A stretch of 64,000 nt of DNA from Acetobacteraceae bacterium H6797. GTDB taxonomy: Bacteria; Pseudomonadota; Alphaproteobacteria; Acetobacterales; Acetobacteraceae. Each line of letters starts with the position of its first letter. The stretch's first letter is position 1. The stretch covers positions 534,381-598,380 of the forward strand of contig JADFCQ010000004.1 of assembly GCA_015223225.1 (NCBI GenBank). Direction: 5' to 3'. A program made the translations under genes and the position numbers. This document shows, one piece after another, positions 33,596 through 41,229 of the stretch. A model generated the notes under the pieces. It searched no databases. It saw only the letters and a program-made list of their open reading frames with translations, and was not told the origin of the DNA.

Positions 33596-35974
33596 ATGCT
33601 GCTCCTTCGCCGCTGGCTTCGCCGCCTCGCCCTCACCCTGCTCTGCCTTGTGCTGCTGGCCGTGGCCGTGGTGGTGGGCGCGCCCTGGCTCACCTTGCCG
33701 TCGAAGCAGGGCGAGCCGCAGATCGGCGGGCTGCGCGCCCCGGTCTCGATCACCATCGACGATTACGGCGTGCCCCGCATCGCGGCGCAGGACGAGCATG
33801 ACGGCACCATGGCGCTCGGCTGGCTCCATGCGCGGGACCGCATGTTCCAGATGGAGCTGATGCGGCGCGGCGCCGCCGGGCGGCTGTCGGAAATCGCGGG
33901 GCCCTCGACGCTGCGGCTCGACCGCTTCAGCCGCACGCTCGGGTTGGAACGGCGGGCGGAGGCCGATTTCGCCACCCTGCCGCCCGATACGCGCAACCTG
34001 CTCCAGGCCTATGCGGATGGCGTGAACGCCTATATCCGCGCCCGCGGCCGCTTCGTGGCGCCGGAATTCCTGCTGCTCGGCGCGCCCGAGCCCTGGAAGC
34101 CGAGCGATTCCCTGCTCTGGGGCAAGGTGATGGGGCTCTGGCTCTCGGGCTCCTGGCGGGCGGATCTGGAACGTGCGGGCCTCGCACGGCTGCTGCCGCC
34201 CGATCGCCTCGCCGAGATCTGGCCCCGCGACGAGACGCCGGGCCGGCCGGATCAGGTCGCGGGCAACGCCGTTCCAGCCGCCGCGCAGCATGCCGAGGCC
34301 CTGCCCTTCGACATCGCCGGCGCCGCGCGGCTGCTGGCCGCGACCCCGTCCTGGCCGAGCGACGCGCCCCTGCCGCCCACGGCGAGCAATTCCTGGGCGC
34401 TGATGCCCAGCCGCTCCTCCAGCGGCGGCGCGCTGTTGGCCAATGACCCGCATCTGGGCTTCCAGGCGCCGATCATCTGGTATCTCGCCCGGATCGACCT
34501 GCCGGGCGGCCGCTTCCTGGCCGGGGCGACGAGCCCGGGCGTGCCCTTCATGGTGATCGGGCGGAACCAGAACCTCGCCTGGGGCTTCACCACCACCTCG
34601 AGCGATGTGCAGGACGTGTTCATCGAGCGCCTCTCGGGCGATCAATACGACACGCCCGACGGCCCGCAGCCCTTCGTCACCCGGCAGGAGCGCATCATGG
34701 TGCGCGGCCAGCCCGATGACGTCATCACCGTGCGCGAGACCCGGCATGGCCCCGTGATCAGCGACCTGGGCGAGGCCGCGCCCCCGGGCCATGTGCTGGC
34801 CGTCGCCATGGCCAATCTCGCGCCGAACGACACCGCCGCCGCCGGGCTGCATGGCGTGAACCGCGCCCGCTCGGTCGCCGAGGCAAAGGAGGCGGCGCGG
34901 CTCATCACCTCTCCGCCGCAGAACCTGATGATGGCCGATGCCGAGGGCCATGTGGCCATGGTGCTGACCGGCCGCACGCCTATCCGCCTCCAGGGCGACG
35001 GCACCATGCCCGTCGCCGGCTGGGATGGCGCACATGACTGGGTCGGCTGGGTCGCCTTCGACGAGATGCCGCATGCGACCGATCCGGCGGGCGGGGCGCT
35101 GGCCAATGGCAACAATCGCGTGGAGCCACAGGACAGCCGCGTCTTCCTCGGCCGCGACTGGTTCGGCGACTGGCGCTTCCGCCGCATCCATGAGCGCCTG
35201 GCCGAGCAGGAGAAGCACAATGCCGCCGGCATGGCGGCGATCCAGAACGACATCAGGAGCCTCTTCGCCGCGGATATCATGCCCGCGCTGAGGGCCCTGC
35301 CCGCCCAGGAAGGCGCGATGGGCGAGGCGCTGTCGCTGCTCACCCATTGGGATGGGACCATGTCGGCCGATCGGCCCGAGCCCCTCATCTTCAATGCCTG
35401 GTGGCGGGAGGCGGCGCTCGCCATTCTTGAAAAGGGCGGCGTGCCGCGTGGGCTGACCTATGGGCGCCCGGAATTCCTCCGCTTCGCCCTCTCCCCCGCC
35501 GGGCGCCATTGGTGCGGCGAAGGGGAGCGGGCCTGCGACCCGTTGCTGCTCGACGCGCTCCGGGTGAGCCTGCAGCGGCTGATGGCCCAGCTCGGCGGCA
35601 GCCCGCGCGACTGGCAATGGGGCACGCTGCATCAGGCGCGTTTCGAGCATCCGCTGCTGCGCGCCGTGCCGGTGCTGAACCGCCTGATCCGCATGGAGGC
35701 GCCGACCCCCGGCGACGACCAGACGGTGAGCCGGGGCGGCATGCGCGGCGGCGACGGGGCCGACGCCTATATCCACAACCAGGGCGCCGGGCTGCGCATG
35801 GTGGCCGATCTCAGCACACCGGACGGCGTCTGGGCGGTGATCGCGACGGGCCAGTCGGGCAATCCCGTCTCCAGCCATTGGGACGATGCCTTCCCGCTCT
35901 GGCTCGGCGGCAAGGTGATGCAGCTCGGCCCGACGTCGGGGCTGGTGACGGGCTCCTTCCGGCTGCGGCCCTGA
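33596..35974 (+). CDS. Penicillin acylase-family Ntn hydrolase
   Basis: A 792-residue precursor of the S45 family that self-cleaves to two chains. The N-terminal hydrophobic segment (about 10-33) acts as signal or anchor for periplasmic export. The alpha-chain region shows YGVPRIAAQDEHD and GWLHARDRMFQMELMRRGAAGRLSE (split over about 57-100). The nucleophile is Ser264 in the segment TASNSWAL; cleavage would be between Ala263 and Ser264, where many relatives have Gly-Ser. The beta chain has GFTTTSSDVQD. Substrates in the family include beta-lactams and acyl-homoserine lactones. The ATG at 33596 is preferred to a GTG 9 bases earlier. Confidence 0.93.
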   Translation: MLLLRRWLRRLALTLLCLVLLAVAVVVGAPWLTLPSKQGEPQIGGLRAPVSITIDDYGVPRIAAQDEHDGTMALGWLHARDRMFQMELMRRGAAGRLSEIAGPSTLRLDRFSRTLGLERRAEADFATLPPDTRNLLQAYADGVNAYIRARGRFVAPEFLLLGAPEPWKPSDSLLWGKVMGLWLSGSWRADLERAGLARLLPPDRLAEIWPRDETPGRPDQVAGNAVPAAAQHAEALPFDIAGAARLLAATPSWPSDAPLPPTASNSWALMPSRSSSGGALLANDPHLGFQAPIIWYLARIDLPGGRFLAGATSPGVPFMVIGRNQNLAWGFTTTSSDVQDVFIERLSGDQYDTPDGPQPFVTRQERIMVRGQPDDVITVRETRHGPVISDLGEAAPPGHVLAVAMANLAPNDTAAAGLHGVNRARSVAEAKEAARLITSPPQNLMMADAEGHVAMVLTGRTPIRLQGDGTMPVAGWDGAHDWVGWVAFDEMPHATDPAGGALANGNNRVEPQDSRVFLGRDWFGDWRFRRIHERLAEQEKHNAAGMAAIQNDIRSLFAADIMPALRALPAQEGAMGEALSLLTHWDGTMSADRPEPLIFNAWWREAALAILEKGGVPRGLTYGRPEFLRFALSPAGRHWCGEGERACDPLLLDALRVSLQRLMAQLGGSPRDWQWGTLHQARFEHPLLRAVPVLNRLIRMEAPTPGDDQTVSRGGMRGGDGADAYIHNQGAGLRMVADLSTPDGVWAVIATGQSGNPVSSHWDDAFPLWLGGKVMQLGPTSGLVTGSFRLRP

Positions 35975-35989
35975 GGGGCGGCCGGAGGG

Positions 35990-36595
35990 CTACATGGCCT
36001 CGCCGATGGCCTTGCGTGTCAGGTCCCGCAGCCGCTGCTCGGCATTGGGCATTTTGGGATAAATGGCCAGCGCGGCCTCGAGGCTCTTGAGGGCGCCTTT
36101 GAAGTCATTCGCCTCCTCCTGCATGGCGGAGAGGGTCAGCAGCGCGCCGTAATGGCGCGGCTCCAGCACCAGCGCGCGCTGCAGGGCCAGCGCCGCCTCG
36201 CGCGTCTCGCCCATGCGGCTCAGGGCGCGGCCGAGCAGCACCTGGGCATCGGCGTAATCCTCCTGCAGCACGGCGGCGGCCTGGAAATCCTCGGCGGCTT
36301 CGTCGAAGGCCTCGGCCTCCATGTTCCGCAAGCCACGGCGCATGAGCAGCGTGACCGCGGGGCTCGCCGCCTGGGTCCAGAGGGCGCGGATGCGTGAATC
36401 GACCAGGCTGGCCGAAGCTTCGTCCGGTGCGGTGGCCAGGGCCTGGAAGAGCTTGTCCAACTCCGCCTTGCGCGCTTCCGCAGCCCTCGGTTCGGCGGGC
36501 CGAGGCTGGGGTGGAGTGGCCGGCGCGTTCTGGGCCATGGCGCTTCCGGCGAGCAGAAGGCCCAGGAGGGAGGAGGTAGCCAGGAAAGCGCGCAT
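35990..36595 (-). CDS. Exported tetratricopeptide-repeat protein
   Basis: A 201-residue protein with a signal peptide (MRAFLATSSLLGLLLAGSAMA, cleaved before QNAP), a Pro/Ala-rich spacer, and TPR-like helices from about residue 80 to 180 (LRNMEAEAFDEAAEDFQAA, ADAQVLLGRALSRMGETREA, NDFKGALKSLEAALAIYP). Probably periplasmic, mediating protein contacts. An in-frame ATG at 36607 is an alternative start with a slightly better purine tract. It converges with the penicillin acylase gene at a 15-base gap. Confidence 0.83.
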   Translation of the reverse strand: MRAFLATSSLLGLLLAGSAMAQNAPATPPQPRPAEPRAAEARKAELDKLFQALATAPDEASASLVDSRIRALWTQAASPAVTLLMRRGLRNMEAEAFDEAAEDFQAAAVLQEDYADAQVLLGRALSRMGETREAALALQRALVLEPRHYGALLTLSAMQEEANDFKGALKSLEAALAIYPKMPNAEQRLRDLTRKAIGEAM

Positions 36596-36636
36596 GGCCC
36601 TTAGCATCGCGCCTAGCCCCTGGCCGATGCAAGCCT

Positions 36637-37611
36637 TCAGGCCAGGGCGCGGCCGGGCGTGCCGGCATCGAGATCGGCGAAGTCCCGCATCCGGCCTTCG
36701 ATACTGGCGAAGACGTTTTTCTGCGCATTGCTCAGCGCCGCATCGGGCCGGTTGGTGCGGTTGTCGAGCCAGGCGGCCACCGCCCCCGCCCCGCGCCGAT
36801 GCGCCGCCGCCAGGAGCCCGGCCCGGGTGATGGGCACGTCGCCGCCATCCGTCCCCATCACTGCCTGGCCCGTGCGCGACAGGCTGCCCTGGGAGGCGAG
36901 GATGGTTTCGACGCGGTTGAGGTAATCGCCCATGGCCGCTTCCTGGGCGGCGGGGCTGGCGAGGAAGCTCTCCTCGCTCTGCACGCCCTTGGCGGCGGCC
37001 TTGGCCGTCCAATTCCCCTCTGCATCCTGCCAGCCGATGTCGCGGAGCGCGATGGGGGTGAGCTGATAGCGCCCGAGCGCGCCGGAGCCGGCATTGCGCA
37101 GCCCGTAGCCCTGGTTGGGATGGCCGTCGCTGCGCTCGGCGGAAGCGAGGCGCGAGCGCAGGGCCTCGCTATTCTGCCGCGCCTGATTTTGTGGCGCGGA
37201 GGCAGGGCGTGCCGGTGCGTTACCCGCATTGCCCAGCGAGGCCTGCAGCAGCAGCCCGCCCGAGGCGGCACTCCGCGCCGTCTCGGACGCGACGGATGTG
37301 GCCGCGGATGCGCCGGGAGGCGTCGCGGCAGCCACCTGGGCGCCCGATTGCACGCCAGGCTGGGCGTTGGATTGCCCACTCAACGGAGTGACCGGTTGCG
37401 TGCCACCTGGAGCACTCGGCTGCGCGGCCAACCGCACGCTTGCTCGCGCCGCCGTCTGGGCGCTCGCTTGCGCGCCCGCCTGGGCGTTAGATTGCGCGCC
37501 CGCCTGGGCGACGGCGCGTTTGAAGTCGGCTGTCTTGGCCACGGTCTTCCCGCCCGCCTGCCTCGACGCAGGCGCGGCCGGGCCCATGGCTTCGGCGCGG
37601 CTCGTGTTCAT
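36637..37611 (-). CDS. Ala/Gln-repeat protein with a lysozyme-like C-terminal segment
   Basis: A 324-residue protein not confidently assigned. Residues about 20-135 are low complexity, rich in Ala, Gln and Gly with repeating AQAGAQ units. The C-terminal half contains QGYGLRNAGSGALGRYQLTPIALRDIGW, split here as GALGRYQLTP and IALRDIGW, resembling muramidase/transglycosylase-type domains in which GRYQ precedes helices. No signal peptide is seen. It may be a cell-wall remodelling protein near the flagellar pair, comparable in idea to FlgJ, but this is tentative. Confidence 0.68.
   Translation of the reverse strand: MNTSRAEAMGPAAPASRQAGGKTVAKTADFKRAVAQAGAQSNAQAGAQASAQTAARASVRLAAQPSAPGGTQPVTPLSGQSNAQPGVQSGAQVAAATPPGASAATSVASETARSAASGGLLLQASLGNAGNAPARPASAPQNQARQNSEALRSRLASAERSDGHPNQGYGLRNAGSGALGRYQLTPIALRDIGWQDAEGNWTAKAAAKGVQSEESFLASPAAQEAAMGDYLNRVETILASQGSLSRTGQAVMGTDGGDVPITRAGLLAAAHRRGAGAVAAWLDNRTNRPDAALSNAQKNVFASIEGRMRDFADLDAGTPGRALA
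37468..37510. repeat. 24-bp tandem repeat unit within the Ala/Gln-rich gene
   Basis: The 19-base block TTGCGCGCCCGCCTGGGCG occurs at 37468-37486 and again at 37492-37510, a period of 24 bases, encoding the AQAGAQ units of the minus-strand gene. More diverged copies extend to about 37370. Confidence 0.9.
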
Positions 37612-37701
37612 GCCCTTCCTCTAGCCGGGAAAGGTTGAGCAAGCGTGAACGAGATCGGCATCCTGTTGACGCCGGAACGAGGGCGCCGCAGGCTCGATGC
37701 C

Positions 37702-38631
37702 ATGACGACCCTCGCCTCCGATAGCTGCTTCCCCCGCGACTTCCAGGGCTATGGCCCCAACCCGCCCGACCCGAAATGGCCCGGCGGGGCGAAGCTCGCG
37801 CTTTCCTTCGTGCTCAACTACGAGGAAGGCGGCGAGAACACGATCCTGAACGGCGATGCGGGCAGCGAGATCTACCTGCATGAGATACCCGGCGGCACGC
37901 CGCGCAAGGGCATCCGCGACATCAGCACCGAGAGCCAGTTCGACTATGGCGCGCGGGCCGGCGTCTGGCGCGTGCTGCGGCTCTTCGCCGAGAAGCGGAT
38001 GAAGCTCACCGTCTATGGCGTGGGCCGGGCGCTTCAATTAAATCCAGGCGCGGCCAAGGCTTTCGTTGAAGCGGGGCACGAGGTCGCCTGCCACGGCTGG
38101 CGCTGGATCGACTATCAGCAGGTGGATGAAGCGACCGAGCGCGCGCATATCGCGCAATGCGTCGAGACCATCACGCAGCTGACCGGCAAGCCGCCGGTCG
38201 GCTGGTACACGGGGCGCATCAGCCAGCAGACGCGCCGGCTCGTGCATGAGCATGGCGGCTTTCTCTATGACAGCGATTCATATGACGACGATCTGCCGCA
38301 TTACGTGACGGTCGCCGACGCGCCGCGCCTCGTCATTCCCTATACGCTTGACGCGAATGACATGAAATTCGCCGTGGCGCCGGGCTTCGCCTCCACCGAG
38401 GCCTTCGAGAAATATCTGATCGACGCGATCGACCTGCTGCGCGCGGAAGGCGAGACGGCGCCGAAGATGATGTCGATCGGGCTGCATTGCCGCATGGTCG
38501 GCCGCCCGGCCCGCGCCATGGCGCTCAAGCGGGTGCTCGACCATGTCGCCGCCTGCGGCGATGTCTGGGTCGCGACGCGCGAGGAGATCGCGCGCCACTG
38601 GCTCAACACACATCCGCCTATGGGAAAGTGA
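37702..38631 (+). CDS. puuE: PuuE-type allantoinase (polysaccharide deacetylase fold)
   Basis: Hydrolyses allantoin to allantoate without the metal site of classical allantoinase. The 309-residue protein matches the family along its length: FPRDFQGYGPNPPDPKWPGG, then VLNYEEGGENTILNGD, ESQFDYGARAGVWRVLRLF, ACHGWRWIDY, YDSDSYDDDLP, IPYTLDANDMKF and GLHCRMVGRPAR. The ATG at 37702 leaves about nine residues before the conserved region; a GTG at 37645 would extend it by 19. No other purine-degradation genes are nearby. Its end overlaps the opposing lactonase gene by 14 bases. Confidence 0.9.
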   Translation: MTTLASDSCFPRDFQGYGPNPPDPKWPGGAKLALSFVLNYEEGGENTILNGDAGSEIYLHEIPGGTPRKGIRDISTESQFDYGARAGVWRVLRLFAEKRMKLTVYGVGRALQLNPGAAKAFVEAGHEVACHGWRWIDYQQVDEATERAHIAQCVETITQLTGKPPVGWYTGRISQQTRRLVHEHGGFLYDSDSYDDDLPHYVTVADAPRLVIPYTLDANDMKFAVAPGFASTEAFEKYLIDAIDLLRAEGETAPKMMSIGLHCRMVGRPARAMALKRVLDHVAACGDVWVATREEIARHWLNTHPPMGK

Positions 38632-39709
38632 CGAACTCCACCCAGTTGGGTTGCCTGCCCGTAGGATATTGCGCGAGCGGGCGCAGGGCGCCGCTTTCCT
38701 GGTCGATGGCATAGACCGTCATGCCGTGGGACTGCTCGCCCACGGCGGCCAGGAACTTCCCGCTCGGGTCGATGGCGAAGCCGCGCGGCTGCTTCTCGGT
38801 GGGCACGGTGCCGATCAGGCTCAGGGCGCCGCTCGCCTGATCCACCTTGAAGGCCGAAAGCGTGCTGGTGGTGCGCTCCGAGGCATACAGAAAGCGGCCG
38901 TCGGGCGTCAGGTGCAAATCCGCCGCCCAGGGCTTGTCGGTGGAGCCCACCGGCATGGCGCTGCTGCGCGAGAGCGGCGTCCAACCGCCGGTCGCGGCGT
39001 CATAGCCGATCACATGCAGCGCGGCGTCCAACTCGTCGAGCAGGTAGATGAAGCGGCCGTTCGGGTGGAAGACGAAATGCCGCGGGCCGGATTTCTCCGG
39101 CAGTTTCAGCACCGGCGAGGGCATGGCGGAAAGCCTTCCGGCCGAAGCGTCGAAGGCGAAGCCCAGCACCTGGTCGGAGCCGAGATTGGTCGCGAAGACG
39201 AAGCGGTTATCCGGCGAAGGCAGGAAGGCATGGGCATTGAGCCCGGTCGGTATCACCTGGCTCGGCGGCTGGAGCCTGCCGCCCTCCCCCACCGGGTTCA
39301 GCGCCACCTTGTTGCCGCCATAGGAGGCGGAGAAGAGGAAGCGGCCCGTGCGGTCGAAGGCGATATTGGCCATGCTATCGGCCAGGGGCGCATTGCCGAT
39401 GGGCGAAAGCCGGCCGCTCGCGGGGTCGATCGCGAAGCCGATGGCCTGGAAGGGCTGCGCCCGCTGCCCGGCGAAGAGGAAGCGCCTGTCGGGCGAGACG
39501 GCCAGCGGCGTCGAGGAGCCGGCGGCCTGCACCTCGGGGAAGGCCGCCGTCTGCACCGGCACCATCCCGCCATCGGGGGCGAAGCGGAAGACGCTGATAT
39601 CGTTGCTGGCGGCATTGCCCACATAGGCGAAAGTCTCGGCGGAGGCAGCGCCCTGGCCGAGGCCGGCGGCGGAGAGCATGGCGACGAAGGCCCATCTCGC
39701 GGGTGTCAT
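38618..39709 (-). CDS. Exported lactonase-like seven-bladed beta-propeller
   Basis: A 363-residue protein of the YbhE/cycloisomerase-2 propeller family. A signal peptide ends near residue 24 (GQGAASAETF), so it acts in the periplasm, unlike cytosolic 6-phosphogluconolactonase. Blade repeats show as SPDRRFLFAG, DRTGRFLFSAS, SPDNRFVFATN, HPNGRFIYLLDEL, TPDGRFLYASER and DPSGKFLAAVGE. The His and Glu positions used by the family cannot be confirmed by eye. AAGGG is 6 bases before the ATG. Divergent from the hydroxyacid dehydrogenase gene across 205 bases containing a long inverted repeat. Confidence 0.88.
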   Translation of the reverse strand: MTPARWAFVAMLSAAGLGQGAASAETFAYVGNAASNDISVFRFAPDGGMVPVQTAAFPEVQAAGSSTPLAVSPDRRFLFAGQRAQPFQAIGFAIDPASGRLSPIGNAPLADSMANIAFDRTGRFLFSASYGGNKVALNPVGEGGRLQPPSQVIPTGLNAHAFLPSPDNRFVFATNLGSDQVLGFAFDASAGRLSAMPSPVLKLPEKSGPRHFVFHPNGRFIYLLDELDAALHVIGYDAATGGWTPLSRSSAMPVGSTDKPWAADLHLTPDGRFLYASERTTSTLSAFKVDQASGALSLIGTVPTEKQPRGFAIDPSGKFLAAVGEQSHGMTVYAIDQESGALRPLAQYPTGRQPNWVEFVTFP

Positions 39710-39741
39710 GGCGTTTCCCTTCTTCGGGCCTTGGCGCCCGT

Positions 39742-39793
39742 TGCAATAGCAGTATGGCGCGCAAAGTGACGGCTCCCGCAAGCTGCTATTGCA
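39742..39793 (+). promoter_or_regulatory. Paired 11-bp inverted repeats in a divergent promoter region
   Basis: TGCAATAGCAG (39742-39752) and its exact complement CTGCTATTGCA (39783-39793) are separated by 30 bases, centre to centre 41 bases or about four helical turns. Each arm is itself a partial dyad, TGC-N4-GCA. The pair lies between the lactonase and hydroxyacid dehydrogenase genes and probably forms two operators for one regulator acting in both directions. Confidence 0.65.
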
Positions 39794-39914
39794 GTGAGGA
39801 AGAAAATACCGGGAGCTCTTGTCAGTGCGCGGCAAGCGGAGCAGGCTGCGCGCCCTGCCTCACGGAACGCGTGAGCGCAGGCAATTGCCTTTTCCTGACA
39901 GGGTTCGCTTCATC

Positions 39915-40880
39915 ATGCCGCTTGTTGGCTTTCTCTCCGCCATGCCCGCCGAAAGGCTGGCCAAGATCTCCGCCATCATCCCCGAGGGCTATACGCTCAA
40001 GGCCCTGACGAGCACGGACGAGGCCTCCCGCCACGCGCTCGCGGCCGAGGTGGATTACATGATCACCGGCGGTGCCTTCCCCATCGATGCGGGGCTACTC
40101 AAGGCCGGCAAGAAGCTGAAGCTCGTCCATAAGTGGGGCGTGGGCCTCGACGAGTTCGACACCGCCACGGCCAAGGAACTGGGCATCAAGATCGCCCGCA
40201 CCACCGGCTCCAACGCCGTCGCCGTCGCCGAATTCGCCATTGCCCTGATGCTCGGCTACGGCCGCCGCATCGGCCATTCCCACAAGGGGATGCAGGAAGG
40301 GAAGTGGCTGAAGGGCGAGCTGTCGCACAAGACCTTCATGCTATGGAACCGCACCATCGGCATCGTCGGCATGGGCACCATCGGCAAGACCATCGCCGAG
40401 CGCCTCTCCGGCTTCCAGAGCAAGATCATCTATCACAACCGCCGCTCAGTGGGCCCCGCCGAGGAGGCCCGCCTGAACGCCTCCTATCGCAGCCTGCCGG
40501 AGCTGCTGGCCGAGTCCGACATCATCGTCCTCGCCTGCCCGCTCACCGACGAGACGCGCGGCCTGATCGGCAAGGCGCAGTTCGAGCAGATGAAGCACTC
40601 CGCCGTGCTCATCAACGTCGCCCGCGGTGACGTGGTGGTGGAGGCCGACCTGATCGAGGCGCTGCAGACCGGCCGTATCGACGGCGCCGGCCTCGACGTC
40701 TTCCCGATCGAGCCCGTGCCGGCCGGCAACCCACTGCTGAACATGGATAATTGCCTCGTGACCCCGCATCTCGCGGGTGCCGCCGGCGACAATATGCCGC
40801 GCGAGATCAAGCAGATCTTCGGCAATATCCAGCGCGTCGAGGCCGGCCAGCCGGTGGCCGAGGCCGATTCCGTCGTCTGA
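39915..40880 (+). CDS. D-2-hydroxyacid dehydrogenase family protein
   Basis: A 321-residue NAD(P)-dependent oxidoreductase. The Rossmann motif is GMGTIG in the segment GIVGMGTIGKTIAE; the catalytic triad is Arg237 (VARGD), Glu266 (FPIEP) and His285 (VTPHLAG). Reduces 2-oxo acids or oxidises D-2-hydroxy acids; phosphoglycerate and glyoxylate/hydroxypyruvate enzymes are relatives. The start at 39915 is chosen since earlier frames from 39819 code for an Arg-rich extension without homology; AGGG lies about 12 bases upstream. Followed by a strong terminator. Confidence 0.93.
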   Translation: MPLVGFLSAMPAERLAKISAIIPEGYTLKALTSTDEASRHALAAEVDYMITGGAFPIDAGLLKAGKKLKLVHKWGVGLDEFDTATAKELGIKIARTTGSNAVAVAEFAIALMLGYGRRIGHSHKGMQEGKWLKGELSHKTFMLWNRTIGIVGMGTIGKTIAERLSGFQSKIIYHNRRSVGPAEEARLNASYRSLPELLAESDIIVLACPLTDETRGLIGKAQFEQMKHSAVLINVARGDVVVEADLIEALQTGRIDGAGLDVFPIEPVPAGNPLLNMDNCLVTPHLAGAAGDNMPREIKQIFGNIQRVEAGQPVAEADSVV

Positions 40881-40933
40881 TGACGAAGGATCACGCGGCC
40901 GCTGATCCGTCAGGGCTCCGTACCTTATGCATC

Positions 40934-40971
40934 GCGGGCGGGACAGGTTTGAACCTTCCCGCCCGCTTTTT
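40934..40971 (+). terminator. Rho-independent terminator after the hydroxyacid dehydrogenase gene
   Basis: Arms GCGGGCGGGA (40934-40943) and TCCCGCCCGC (40957-40966), extended inward by AGGTT/AACCT past a bulged C, followed by five T (40967-40971). It separates the dehydrogenase from the leuA leader. Confidence 0.92.
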
Positions 40972-40985
40972 ATTCCAGAACTTGC

Positions 40986-41014
40986 TTGCACGCGCTCCGA
41001 CCGCCGACTAGCGT
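40986..41014 (+). promoter_or_regulatory. Candidate promoter for the leuA leader transcript
   Basis: TTGCAC (40986-40991) and TAGCGT (41009-41014) are spaced 17 bases. Initiation about seven bases on would put the leader-peptide ATG at or near the transcript 5' end, making it almost leaderless. Confidence 0.4.
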
Positions 41015-41021
41015 CGGGCCC

Positions 41022-41126
41022 ATGATCAACCGCGCGCCCCATACCGTGCTGCCGACCGGCCCCGAGGCCGGCGCTGCCTCGCGCGCGCTTCTCCTCCTCC
41101 TTCGACTTAGCAGCCCCTGGGCGTGA
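41022..41126 (+). CDS. leuL: Leucine-rich leader peptide of leuA
   Basis: A 34-codon frame starting MINRAPH and ending LLLLLRLSSPWA, with six Leu in seven codons (CTT CTC CTC CTC CTT CGA CTT). It ends 103 bases before leuA. Ribosome stalling at these codons under leucine or charged-tRNA-Leu shortage is the standard attenuation sensor for this operon type. After it lie hairpins GGGCG/CGCCC across its stop (41119-41131), CCGGCCG/CGGCCGG (41130-41147) and CTCAGG/CCTGAG (41153-41168). The first two share two bases, so they are mutually exclusive. No T-run follows any of them, so the switch may act on translation or through Rho. Confidence 0.85.
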   Translation: MINRAPHTVLPTGPEAGAASRALLLLLRLSSPWA

Positions 41127-41229
41127 CGCCCGGCCGCTGACGGCCGGCTTCGCTCAGGGGGACCTGAGGGCCGACACGCGCGGCCGCTTCCAGTCACCAG
41201 CTAAGCGCTAAGCACGAAGGCAGATATCC
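41127..41229 (+). promoter_or_regulatory. leuA 5' leader with alternative hairpins
   Basis: The untranslated stretch between leader peptide and leuA. It contains CCGGCCG-CTGA-CGGCCGG and CTCAGG-GGGA-CCTGAG stems, then a GC-rich stretch and a weak AAGG ribosome site about 9 bases before the leuA ATG. The ordered stems adjacent to a Leu-codon block are the evidence for attenuation-type control. Confidence 0.6.

Noticed and set aside
32783..35878. 1031-codon leftward frame opposite fliP and the penicillin acylase gene
   Set aside because: Sequence is low-complexity and rich in His, Gln, Arg and Gly; the plus strand carries clear FliP and acylase motifs in the same place.
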